From UBA11612 sp965228575 (GTDB lineage: Bacteria; Pseudomonadota; Alphaproteobacteria; Rhodospirillales; Rhodospirillaceae): a stretch of DNA of 64,000 nucleotides. Each line of letters opens with the position of its first letter. Within the stretch, counting starts at the first letter, position 1. The notes below the pieces were generated by a model. That model was not told the origin of the DNA, did no database searches, and worked only from the letters and a program-made list of their open reading frames with translations. This document shows, in pieces, positions 18,544 to 26,250 of this stretch. The stretch covers positions 1-64,000 of the forward strand of contig CBDDHW010000045.1 in NCBI GenBank assembly GCA_965228575.1. The letters are read 5' to 3'. The position numbers were made by a program, and so were the translations under genes.

Positions 18544-20148
18544 TCAGTTGTTGGAAACAGCGTCTTTGTAGGCTGTTGGCGGTACGCGTGCTTGCGACGC
18601 TTGTTCATACGCGTAACCAAGCGAGAGCAGCAGTTGGTCTGACCACGCCGGGCCGAAGAACGAGATGCCCACGGGTAAACCATTGTCCAGCAAGCCCATC
18701 GGGACGCTCAAAATCGGATAGCCCGCGATCGCACCGTAGGTAGTCGCGTGCGGGGGCTTCTCGCCTTTGGCCTCGCGTTTGGTGATGAAGTTCTCATACA
18801 CCGTACCGTCCGGCACGATCTTCGCGCCTGGTCCCTTGGACAGAGCGACAAGCGCATCCAGATTGTGTTCGGCCAGAATCTTGTCGAAGCCTTCGGTGGT
18901 CGCCATGCGAAGTCCACCTGTGCGCGCCTCGATGTACTCCTGCGCCTCATACCCGGTGGTTGCCTCGGCGGCGATGAAGATATCTTGGCCATGCAGGCTC
19001 TCGCGCGGATCGGACTCGTTGAAGGCAATCAGATCGGCAAGCGAGCGCACCGGCACCTCCGGCGGGGTATTTTCCAGATAGTCGTTCAGGTTCTGCTTAA
19101 ACTCGTAGTACAGCACCGTGAGCTGTTCCTGGCTCAAGTCTTCCAACGCGTCCGGGGGTATCTCCACCAGCTCCGCGCCCGCCGTCTTCAGCACTTCGAG
19201 GGCGGCGTTGTAGGTCGGCTCGATCTCCGCGCTGTAGTCCAGCGTGCCGCGGAGCACCCCCAGGCGCGCCCCCTTGAGGGCATTCGCATCGAGGTTCGCG
19301 GCGAAGTCCGTCTTGTGCGCGTCCGCGTCCGCTGTCGCCGGATCGGCTGGATCGCTGCCCGCCATCACCGTCATCATCATCGCCGTGCCCATCACCGTTT
19401 GCGTCATCGGCCCGGTGGTGTCCTGGCTGTGACTGATCGGCACGACGCCGCGGCGCGAGATCATTGCTATGGTTGGGCGCATTCCCACCACGCCGTTGAC
19501 CCCTGCCGGCTTGGTGATCGAGCCATCGGTATCCGAACCCACAGTGCCAGCGGCTAAACTTGCCGCAGCGGCCACGCCCGAGCCGGAGCTCGACCCATAG
19601 GCCTCGCGGGTAAGGTCGTAGGGATTATGCGTTCCCCCACCGACCGTGCTGCTATTAAACACATCGGCAGTGCGAAAGCCCGCAAACTGCATAAGATTAT
19701 TTTTGCCCAAAATCACCACGCCGGCTTCTTTCAAGCGCCGAGCCACCTCTGAGTCTTCAGCTGGATAATTGTCGATAAGAGCGTATGAGCCCGCCGTTGT
19801 CGGCATTCCCACCAAATCAATATTGTCCTTAAGCAAAATTGGGACTCCATCAAGTGGTCCAAGCGTTGTTCCTGCTGCTCGGCGTGCATCTGATTCCGCA
19901 GCTTGGTCAAAAACGTCCGGCGCAATCGAAATGACGGAGTTCAACACCGGGTCATAAGTTTCTATGCGATCGACATAGGCTCTGGTGACTTCCGTCGAAG
20001 TTGTTTTACCGGAGGCCAGATCAGCGGCAATTTGTGGCAACGACACATTTTCAACGTCATAGGGCACACGCGGCGGATCGGCCTCGGAACACGCGCCCAG
20101 CAATAGAGAGATTGAAAAGATTATAAGTATCGAGATGCGGGCAATCAT
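18544..20148 (-). CDS. Amidase-signature lipoprotein 1
   Basis: This 534-residue amidase-signature hydrolase cleaves C-N amide bonds, with unknown substrate. It begins with a lipoprotein signal (SISLLLGAC, lipidated C20), so it sits in the envelope. The Ser-cisSer-Lys triad is visible: K107 in PILLKDNID, the cis-serine near S186 in YGSSSGSG and the nucleophile S210 in GSDTDGSI. The domain covers about residues 35-525. A paralogue with the same layout lies at 48334-50013 on the plus strand. The gene is clearly more GC-rich in its middle part than the neighbouring TPR gene. Confidence 0.92.
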   Translation of the reverse strand: MIARISILIIFSISLLLGACSEADPPRVPYDVENVSLPQIAADLASGKTTSTEVTRAYVDRIETYDPVLNSVISIAPDVFDQAAESDARRAAGTTLGPLDGVPILLKDNIDLVGMPTTAGSYALIDNYPAEDSEVARRLKEAGVVILGKNNLMQFAGFRTADVFNSSTVGGGTHNPYDLTREAYGSSSGSGVAAAASLAAGTVGSDTDGSITKPAGVNGVVGMRPTIAMISRRGVVPISHSQDTTGPMTQTVMGTAMMMTVMAGSDPADPATADADAHKTDFAANLDANALKGARLGVLRGTLDYSAEIEPTYNAALEVLKTAGAELVEIPPDALEDLSQEQLTVLYYEFKQNLNDYLENTPPEVPVRSLADLIAFNESDPRESLHGQDIFIAAEATTGYEAQEYIEARTGGLRMATTEGFDKILAEHNLDALVALSKGPGAKIVPDGTVYENFITKREAKGEKPPHATTYGAIAGYPILSVPMGLLDNGLPVGISFFGPAWSDQLLLSLGYAYEQASQARVPPTAYKDAVSNN

Positions 20149-20271
20149 GTCGTGCCTCCCCTTGGCAATAGAATGGGCAATCCGTCCCGTATTTTGTGCT
20201 CTGGATTCTCGCGCGCTGTGGGTTCCAAGTTTAGAGGATGTGGGCTTGCGGAGAAACGGTGATTCGGTGAA

Positions 20272-21129
20272 TCACTCAATCAAACTCTCGCCAGAGGCAT
20301 TACCTTCTGCGCCATACCCACCTTGTCTAATGCGCACTAAAGCTACAGTCATCGCTTCTACAAAGGCTGGGTGGCCGTAGATATCATTGTGGCCGGCGCC
20401 GGGAATTGTGCGATCAAGAATAATAGAGCCTAGCGCATGTCGGACAGCGTCGGTGCTCTGCGGTGGGATTAGAGTATCTTCGCCTGCTGCAATGACCGCG
20501 GTGGGTGTTGTTACATCACGTACAGTTTCCAACGTCGGCATGTGGTGGCGCAGGAGCCACGTCGTCGGCGCCCACCAAAAGTGTTCGCGTGCCAGGGCTT
20601 TGAGAGAATCGAATGGGCTGACCAAAATCATGCCATCCAGCGGCCGTTGAGCCGCGAGATGTGCGGCAACACCGGTTCCCAGGCTAAATCCCACGACAAC
20701 GATACGTCGAGCGCCGACCACCTCGCGGACACGGTCGTAAACAATGGATGCATCCGCCAATAACCCAGCTGCACTCGGGGTGCCCGTGCTGGGCTTGTAT
20801 CCCCGGTAGTGAAAGGCGGCAATTTCCGCTTCCGGAAAAAGCCTATGTAGGAAAACAGCGAGATCATCCGCGTTCCAGGCATTGCCGCCGTACCCTAGGA
20901 TAAGAAAAGGCTCCTCGGCTTGGCTTATCGCGGGCGGCACGCGGGCGCCGACAAGTTTTTCGCCATCCGGCGTGGCGACTTCCATCCGTTCCGCGGTTGG
21001 CGGCAAGGCGAAGCCTGGATTTGCGGCCATACCAGCCGGGAAAAGCAAGCGGGTCTGCATCACATACATTGCCAGGACTGCTGCCGTATACGTCAGCGCA
21101 ATCAGAAGAAGGGGTTTCAAAAGCCACAT
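20272..21129 (-). CDS. Membrane-anchored alpha/beta hydrolase
   Basis: This 285-residue serine hydrolase is of the YfhR/BEM46-like alpha/beta fold. An N-terminal membrane anchor (MWLLKPLLLIALTYTAAVLAMYVMQ, about residues 1-24) is followed by the LLFPAG motif usual in this group. The nucleophile elbow is GFSLGTG, the oxyanion-side motif is GYGGNAWNADD, the acid is probably in GEDTLIP, and the histidine is in GAGHNDIYG. The natural substrate of this group is not established. It is the last host gene before the first tRNA-Gln island boundary at 21172. Confidence 0.85.
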   Translation of the reverse strand: MWLLKPLLLIALTYTAAVLAMYVMQTRLLFPAGMAANPGFALPPTAERMEVATPDGEKLVGARVPPAISQAEEPFLILGYGGNAWNADDLAVFLHRLFPEAEIAAFHYRGYKPSTGTPSAAGLLADASIVYDRVREVVGARRIVVVGFSLGTGVAAHLAAQRPLDGMILVSPFDSLKALAREHFWWAPTTWLLRHHMPTLETVRDVTTPTAVIAAGEDTLIPPQSTDAVRHALGSIILDRTIPGAGHNDIYGHPAFVEAMTVALVRIRQGGYGAEGNASGESLIE

Positions 21130-21171
21130 CGCGACATTTTTACCTTCGTCTAATGGGTTTTGGAAAAAGTT

Positions 21172-21218
21172 TTGGCTGGGGGACTAGGATTCGAACCTAG
21201 ATTGACGGAGTCAGAGTC
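21172..21218 (-). repeat. Displaced tRNA-Gln 3' half (att-type copy A)
   Basis: 47 bases identical to 23165-23211. Read on the minus strand they are the 3' half of the tRNA-Gln gene at 25930-26002: anticodon loop side, T-arm with GGTTCGAATCC, acceptor strand and CCA. No 5' half is present, so this is not a tRNA gene. Such copies are left when an element integrates at a tRNA 3' end. It marks the outer left end of the tandem islands. Confidence 0.85.
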
Positions 21219-21506
21219 TGTTCTCAATCATTTGTATTCAATAGCTTACGCGCCGCGTGTTGCACAAGTGTTGCATCCAGCGCGAACGGAGCATTCGGGA
21301 AAGCCTCGTAGCAACAAGAAGAGTTGCGCATGGGAGGGCAATGGTTGGCTTCGCAGCGAAATGATTCTGCTTGAAGGGCGTCAGCTTCTTGAAGCAGCGA
21401 GTGTTACCCTCATCGGTAAGGAAGTAAACAAAGTGGGAGACAGTGGACTGCCACAATTGGGAGCGTCAGAAACAACCTTTTTAATATGTCGAGGTAAAGT
21501 ACATCG
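21219..21506. other. Left end of island 1, no intact gene
   Basis: The first 110 bases match the sequence just right of copy B at roughly 70 percent by eye, so both islands start with the same family of end. On the minus strand both keep a short reading frame, RGFPxCSxRAxCNTxATxG with a stop near 21250 and 23240. It may be the tail of a lost integrase. The rest (about 21330-21506) shows nothing I can support. Confidence 0.45.
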
Positions 21507-21546
21507 AAAAAATGGGCCTGTAGAAGAATGATTTCTAACAGGCCCA
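21507..21546 (-). terminator. Rho-independent terminator of the surface-carbohydrate gene
   Basis: Stem TGGGCCTGT (21513-21521) pairs with ACAGGCCCA (21538-21546). On the minus strand it is followed by a run of six T. It lies 65 bases past the stop of the gene at 21611-22834. Confidence 0.75.
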
Positions 21547-21610
21547 AGATCGACAACTATATTTTCGACTTTATTTTGGTTTCACCTCAATTTGGCTAAA
21601 CTGGTAGTAA

Positions 21611-22834
21611 CTACATTGGGTTAAGCAGAAAAATTGAATCGTCCAACTGAATAACGCCGTGCCGTCTAGCGGATTTTATGTTTGGGTTGTCGACAATCTC
21701 ATTCAAAGAAACAGTGAACTTTTTGCGCTGCAGCTCTGTGCGCGGGGTTCGCGACCAGCTAAATTCTTTGCTTAATGGTGCTTTATCGATCACCTCTTGG
21801 GATAGCTCTTTTGCGATTGCTAAGCCCCCATTAGGAGGAAAAAGGTCATCTGCCGCGTAATTCGATTCCAATCCTATCCCTGTTTCAAGAAAGCTCTCGA
21901 GAATTGAAATTGTTTGCTCAACTGTACTAGCACAGGGGCTAATACGCCCAACTATACTGATCTCGCCGTACTCCGAGATTGGATTAAGATTGAGTGTAGG
22001 GACGCCCATTAAAATTGCTTCTAAACCGGTTGTAGAGTTTCCGTGTATCAGGGCTTTCGCGCCTTTAATCCAAGCCAATGGAGCGGAATCCGTCAAGACT
22101 CTAGCCTCTGGGAATTGGTCTCGCCAAATAGAAGGATTCTCGCCAGGATGAGGGCGAATAACCACATCATGTTTCTTGATCAGCCATTGTATCACTGACC
22201 GAAACATCTCCATACCGGCTTCCTGCCCTTTAACCCGTAATTCCGTGGCAGCTTCTCCAAACACCTCTCTTGCGGAACGTACTGCAGTATCATCAGGCCA
22301 AATAGAGTTAACCAGTGGAAAGCTAGTATTCACCAACACATAAGAGGAAGTTTTTTCGGGTGACTGAATGCGCGAGTTGGTCAACAACTCGACGCGCGGT
22401 GATCCTGCTACAATGATTTTCTTTCTTTGTTTGGGAAATTGACGAGACAATAACTCCGCGTGGGTGTCACTACATGCTAGCATTTTGTGACAATTCTCCA
22501 TGGCGTTCGCTGCGGTGGACGTAAACACTGATACCGTTCGAGCCAATGACTCTTCTGTATGCACCGTGTCTGCTACTGCAGCGAATGCTTCTTCGTCGGA
22601 GGCAAATACGTAATGCCCTGCGGTACGTACCTGCTCCATTCCGCCACCTTGTATGTGGTTGGCTGTAGGAAAGAGATAGCAGCCCCTGGGAGAAACTAGT
22701 CTATTTTCGCCAATTCCCCACCGCTGACCAACGGCAACAGCGACTCCCATGTTCAACAAATGCGCTGCGATCAAAAGTCGAGTATCCAAATCCCGACTCT
22801 TGATCTCGCAAAGAAGGTATGCAATTCGATTCAT
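21611..22834 (-). CDS. Surface-carbohydrate biosynthesis protein (GT-B-like)
   Basis: This is a 407-residue cytosolic protein. The start resembles surface carbohydrate or polysaccharide biosynthesis proteins (YLLCEIKSRDLDTRLLIAAH). The C-terminal half has a glycosyltransferase-B/CDP-glycerol-transferase type pattern: VIRPHPGENPSIW (about 228-240), then LIHGNSTTGLEAILMGVPTL (about 262-281). This is the nucleotide-sugar side of the fold. It probably acts in capsule or lipopolysaccharide assembly; the exact donor is unknown. It is the only intact cargo gene of island 1, carries its own terminator, and its codon use looks more AT-rich than the neighbours. Surface-glycan genes on tRNA islands often alter phage receptors. 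Confidence 0.7.
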   Translation of the reverse strand: MNRIAYLLCEIKSRDLDTRLLIAAHLLNMGVAVAVGQRWGIGENRLVSPRGCYLFPTANHIQGGGMEQVRTAGHYVFASDEEAFAAVADTVHTEESLARTVSVFTSTAANAMENCHKMLACSDTHAELLSRQFPKQRKKIIVAGSPRVELLTNSRIQSPEKTSSYVLVNTSFPLVNSIWPDDTAVRSAREVFGEAATELRVKGQEAGMEMFRSVIQWLIKKHDVVIRPHPGENPSIWRDQFPEARVLTDSAPLAWIKGAKALIHGNSTTGLEAILMGVPTLNLNPISEYGEISIVGRISPCASTVEQTISILESFLETGIGLESNYAADDLFPPNGGLAIAKELSQEVIDKAPLSKEFSWSRTPRTELQRKKFTVSLNEIVDNPNIKSARRHGVIQLDDSIFLLNPM

Positions 22835-22870
22835 ATATTCTGCAATGGCTCTACAGATTGAATAGCGTGT

Positions 22871-23064
22871 CTATTCATCTTTTAGAGTTTTTGTCGGGTA
22901 ATCCAATTTCGATACTGCTCCATCAAGATGATTGGGAGCAAGATGAGTATATCGCATAGCTTGCTCTATAGAGGAATGATTCAAGAGTTGACACACTTCG
23001 AATATCGGGATACCCGCCATAACCAGTCTACTAGCGTATTTGTGACGTAGGGTGAGAGTTGGCT
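22871..23064 (-). pseudogene. Tyrosine recombinase (integrase) C-terminal remnant
   Basis: On the minus strand about 60 codons read TLTLRHKYASRLVMAGIP, then LLNHSSIEQAMRYTHLAPN, ending in TAG at 22871-22873. This is the C-terminal catalytic part of a phage-type integrase: R and H of the HxxR block, the later H of LNH and the nucleophile Y of RYTHL. An in-frame TAG directly before PTLTLRH, near 23062, cuts it off and no N-terminal part is found. It lies about 100 bases from copy B, at the tRNA-proximal end of island 1, where an integrase is expected. It explains how the island arrived and why it is now fixed. Confidence 0.8.
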
Positions 23065-23117
23065 AAATTGAAAGGTGCAGGCGATGTGCCTATTATTTTT
23101 CTGGCGACTTATCTATA

Positions 23118-23145
23118 CCCCGCATCGTAATATGCGGGGGTTTTA
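23118..23145 (+). terminator. Rho-independent terminator-like hairpin
   Basis: CCCCGCAT (23118-23125) pairs with ATGCGGGG (23132-23139), followed by GTTTTA. It lies between the integrase remnant and copy B. No plus-strand gene now ends here, so it may belong to a lost gene. Confidence 0.55.
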
Positions 23146-23164
23146 CGTTCAGGAAATTAGGCAA

Positions 23165-23211
23165 TTGGCTGGGGGACTAGGATTCGAACCTAGATTGACG
23201 GAGTCAGAGTC
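23165..23211 (-). repeat. Displaced tRNA-Gln 3' half (att-type copy B)
   Basis: 47 bases identical to copy A at 21172-21218; the inner 34 bases are also shared with the intact tRNA gene. It separates island 1 (about 2.0 kb) from island 2 (about 2.8 kb). Three attachment-like sites in a row imply two successive integrations at the same tRNA. Confidence 0.85.
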
Positions 23212-23338
23212 CGTTTCAAATCGTTTGTGGTCAATACCTTAAGAGCCGTGCGTTGCGCTGGTGTTGCATTCGGCGCGGGCAGAGCAATTGGGAAAACCTC
23301 GTAGCAATATAAAAAGGCAGATTCGATAAGCTTCCCTT

Positions 23339-24010
23339 TTACGCACCAAGCCAAAGATTTGGGGACACGACTGATTTTTGATTGAGGCAAAGCAGGAGTC
23401 GTGCCTGTCCAGTATCGGCGATTGGCGGTGATCGATGCACGACCCCACCATTTGGGCCGGAACGGCTTCCCTTGAATATCGCAACATCATGGTCTCCGAG
23501 ACGCTCCAGCGGACCAGCGAAAAGAGTCTGGTCGCGCAAAGCGTGTTCGGCTTGCGCCATCTGAACCCACTCTGTCGAAGGTCCGCGGTAGGTTGTTACG
23601 AGGCGCGTTGCAACGACGTCGCGATGGAACTTCCAGCAGGCGTCATGTTCGATGCGTTCCAAACGGACATCGACACAGTCGCTATTCGTTATCTTAGCGA
23701 ATGTACTAACAAGGGTGCCGACATCATGAATCAGCAGATCGCGCATATCGCAGGAGGCTAGGCCACTCCTGTCCAGCGTCGCTTCTATGGCTGGCCGAAG
23801 GTCACAAGGCTTTACCAGGATACGGAAGTTTGGAAGGAGAGGCGCTTCCAATTGCTCAATCCAGTCCCGCAAATCCGTTGAGAGTGAACGCTTCCAGATT
23901 ACGAGTTGGGATGTCGGCTGATTGATGGCATCGAGCCCATCCACCGTTTCGCAAGCTATGATTTCGTTCACCAGCCCTACCTTCCATCTATCTCTGAATT
24001 CAGATGTCAT
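23339..24010 (-). CDS. DUF1826 domain protein
   Basis: This is a 223-residue protein of the DUF1826 family, recognised from RLVTTYRGPSTEWV (about 137-150) and HRSPPIADTGQARLLLCL near the end. Its biochemical role is not known. I recall members being found among zinc-limitation genes of proteobacteria. That fits here because its start codon overlaps a perfect palindrome ATGTTATAACAT of the Zur-box type, shared with the divergent MerC-like gene. It belongs to the cargo of island 2. The last 15 residues after LLLCL look unlike the family end and may have been altered at the island border. Confidence 0.8.
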   Translation of the reverse strand: MTSEFRDRWKVGLVNEIIACETVDGLDAINQPTSQLVIWKRSLSTDLRDWIEQLEAPLLPNFRILVKPCDLRPAIEATLDRSGLASCDMRDLLIHDVGTLVSTFAKITNSDCVDVRLERIEHDACWKFHRDVVATRLVTTYRGPSTEWVQMAQAEHALRDQTLFAGPLERLGDHDVAIFKGSRSGPNGGVVHRSPPIADTGQARLLLCLNQKSVVSPNLWLGA

Positions 24011-24020
24011 GTTATAACAT
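24009..24020. promoter_or_regulatory. Zur-box-like palindrome
   Basis: A perfect 12-base palindrome, ATGTTATAACAT, overlaps the start of the DUF1826 gene and lies 45 bases before the divergent MerC-like gene. The TGTTATA/TATAACA core matches the proteobacterial Zur (zinc uptake regulator) operator pattern. Binding by Zur is inferred, not shown. Confidence 0.6.
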
Positions 24021-24065
24021 AACGATTCGGCATGTTTTAATCATGTTTTTGCTGGGATTTTTTCC

Positions 24066-24488
24066 ATGAATGGTTTTTCGAATACCACTCCGATTCTGGA
24101 CAAGTTCGCCATATCGATCTCGACGATTTGCGCGGTCCATTGTCTTGCTCTTCCACTTTTATTGAGTTTCTTTCCTGCGCTTGCTTTGACCCTTTTTGGG
24201 CAAGAGACCTTTCACGTACTGCTGTTGTGGTTCGTGATTCCCCTTAGTCTCATCGCTCTCACGTTGGGCTGCCGTGAGCACAAGGACCGTTGGGTGGCGT
24301 TGCTTGGGTTCGTCGGTTTGGTTTTTCTGATTGTCGCCGCAAGTCTTGGTCATGACCTACTTGGGGAAGAGGGCGAACGCGTTGCAACACTCATCGGGGC
24401 GACTGCGATAGCGACTGGACACTTGCGGAACTATATCCTCTGTCGCCGCGTTACGTGCGACCACCGGGCGGGCATTGAGAAACTATAA
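24066..24488 (+). CDS. MerC-domain membrane protein
   Basis: This is a 140-residue inner-membrane protein with about four hydrophobic helices. The MerC family start is clear: LDKFAISISTICAVHCLALPLLL, with the first helix holding C and H of the metal site. The length fits the short MerC-like group. MerC moves Hg(II) in mer operons, but no merR, merA or merT is nearby. With the DUF1826 partner and the shared Zur-type site, a role in zinc or another soft metal is more likely. It starts at ATG 24066. Confidence 0.8.
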   Translation: MNGFSNTTPILDKFAISISTICAVHCLALPLLLSFFPALALTLFGQETFHVLLLWFVIPLSLIALTLGCREHKDRWVALLGFVGLVFLIVAASLGHDLLGEEGERVATLIGATAIATGHLRNYILCRRVTCDHRAGIEKL

Positions 24489-24548
24489 AAGGGGACACCA
24501 GAACAGACGGGATTTTTGAGCCAAGTTGGCTGACTTCAAGGAGTCTTT

Positions 24549-25805
24549 GTGGCTATGATTACTAGGCGTGAAAGCTTAATTGGGGTAGGTGCTGTAGCGC
24601 TGGCGAGCAACGCTGTTTCTGTGGCAGCCGCAGCGGCACAGTCATTCAACCGCGCTGCGGAAGATATTGCACGCGACGAATCATTCTGGTCTCAGGTTGC
24701 CCGCGCGTATTCCCTCGATAGCAGATACATTATTCTAAACGGCGGGGGGAACAATCCGCACCCGACCACCGTGATCGACGCTCTCTCTTCTTTTAACAAG
24801 CAAGCATCCTCAGCCCCCAGGCCCCACAACTATGTCCTGCTGAATCACAAAGAGCAGATTCGCTCTCGTCTCGCAGGACATTTCGGCTGTGCGCCCGATG
24901 AATTAGCGATCACCCGAAACACAACCGAAGGCCTCAACATCGTGTCTTGGGGACTTGATCTACGGGCCGGAGACGAGGTTCTCGTCAGCCAATATGATAG
25001 CTTCTATGCCGGGGCCATCTTTGAGCAACTCGCTGCAAGGCGCGGAGTCATTTTGAAAACTATCGATCTGCCGCTGTCACCAAGTGCGCAAGACGTTGTA
25101 TCTCGCTTCGAAGCTGAGATGGGCAATCGAACGAAGCTCATTGTCGCCAGTCACCTGACCGACGGTTGGGGCTTCGTACTTCCCATCAAAGAACTGTCCG
25201 AACTCGCGCACAGGTATGGCGCTCGAATGCTTGCAGACGGCGCGCTGATGTTTGGACATATCCCCATCAATGTCGAAGACCTTGGGTGTGATTATTACGC
25301 GACGTCTCTGCACAAACACCTAACCGCGCCGATTGGCACTGGAGCTCTATATGTTCGTAAGGAACTAATCGAAGAGCTATGGCCACTTTACGGGGTGCGC
25401 GCAGACGCTACCAACATTCGTAAATTCGAATCTATTGGCACCCGCAGCGGGCCAACCGTCGCAGCGATTAGCCAAGCACTCGATTTCTACGAAAGCGTCG
25501 GACCGAAAAACAAAGCAGCGCGCATGTTACACCTATCGGATATTGTGCGCGAGGAGCTCAGCGACGTGAGTGGTGTTCGATTTATTACCGAACGTGATCC
25601 AGAACTACGCACCGGTCTTGCTCGCGTAGCCGTGGACGGTGTAACTGGTCGTGATCTCACCCGAAAGCTACGTGAAGAGTTTCGCATTTTTACGTTTGGC
25701 AATTGGCCCGGTCCGAACGACGGTGTCTATATTTCCCCAAACCTGTTCAATACACCTAAACATATGCAGACATTTGCAAAAGCAATTCGCCAGATCGCTG
25801 CCTAA
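24549..25805 (+). CDS. Aminotransferase class V family enzyme, exported-type N terminus
   Basis: This 418-residue PLP enzyme of the class V fold is related to isopenicillin-N epimerase and cysteine-desulfurase-like proteins. PLP lysine is K256 in TSLHKHLTAPIGTG. The aspartate of ARMLADGALMFGH and the N-terminal block ITRNTTEGLNIVSWGLDL also fit. The N terminus MAMITRRESLIGVGAVALA with AAAAA after it resembles a Tat signal (RRESLIG), so the folded holoenzyme may go to the periplasm. AAGGAG at 24538-24543 is five bases before GTG 24549; ATG 24555 is a possible alternative start. It is the tRNA-proximal cargo gene of island 2. The substrate is unknown. Confidence 0.85.
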   Translation: MAMITRRESLIGVGAVALASNAVSVAAAAAQSFNRAAEDIARDESFWSQVARAYSLDSRYIILNGGGNNPHPTTVIDALSSFNKQASSAPRPHNYVLLNHKEQIRSRLAGHFGCAPDELAITRNTTEGLNIVSWGLDLRAGDEVLVSQYDSFYAGAIFEQLAARRGVILKTIDLPLSPSAQDVVSRFEAEMGNRTKLIVASHLTDGWGFVLPIKELSELAHRYGARMLADGALMFGHIPINVEDLGCDYYATSLHKHLTAPIGTGALYVRKELIEELWPLYGVRADATNIRKFESIGTRSGPTVAAISQALDFYESVGPKNKAARMLHLSDIVREELSDVSGVRFITERDPELRTGLARVAVDGVTGRDLTRKLREEFRIFTFGNWPGPNDGVYISPNLFNTPKHMQTFAKAIRQIAA

Positions 25806-25929
25806 CTTGAAATCCACCGGCCTTAAGTCTTCCCGGTTTGACAGTTCACGCAAATTCATCGTTGCCTCTATCGGTACGCAAGATTGGTGATATTCTCGAT
25901 CACCGGGACATAGAAATGGCGTCTGACAT

Positions 25930-26002
25930 TGGCTGGGGAATAGGATTCGAACCTAGATTGACGGAGTCAGAGTCCGCTGTCCTACCATTAGACGATCCCC
26001 CA
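25930..26002 (-). tRNA. tRNA-Gln(CTG), 73 bases, 3' side one base short
   Basis: The acceptor 5' strand TGGGGGA, D-arm GTCT/GGAC, anticodon stem GCGGA/TCCGT with loop CTCTGAC (anticodon CTG), T-loop TTCGAAT and an encoded CCA are all visible. Compared with copies A and B, the T-stem/acceptor junction reads CCTATTCCCCA instead of CCTAGTCCCCCA. One base is missing and the outer T-stem pair C-G becomes a mismatch. It is the attachment site of the tandem islands, and its 3' half was probably supplied by the element. It may still work, or the missing base may be a sequencing error. Confidence 0.85.
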
Positions 26003-26250
26003 AAACATGGCCTATCTCACCACATAGATAGCCAGCTTCAAACTCATTGAGTTTACAATGAGCGGCAGCCTCCTTGACGAATCTGTATCACGATTCTCTG
26101 GTTTTGGAGGAGCTACAATCCCCAATACCTGCAACCCACTCGTCGCGAAGCCCTTTCCCCCGACTGCGGAAGTCGATAGCATATTAAACTTGAGGGAGAT
26201 CGCAGCCAGTACGATTCTCAACGGTTGATGTTATTTGGAGGTGGCGGCGA
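26003..26250. other. Gap between tRNA-Gln and the Ppx/GppA gene
   Basis: About 250 bases upstream of both the minus-strand tRNA and the plus-strand phosphatase gene. It should hold both promoters. I see no repeat, RNA or gene here beyond GGAGGTG near 26236, the ribosome site of the next gene. Confidence 0.3.

Noticed and set aside
18748..19557. Long plus-strand reading frame (269 codons) opposite amidase 1
   Set aside because: It is antisense to a clear amidase in a GC-rich part, has Arg/His-rich composition and no domain; it is a shadow frame.
21160..21531. 123-codon plus-strand frame over copy A
   Set aside because: It reads through the tRNA half in the antisense direction, has no ribosome site and no family resemblance.
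21172..23211. Two extra tRNA genes
   Set aside because: Both lack the acceptor 5' strand, D-arm and half of the anticodon stem; they are displaced 3' halves only.
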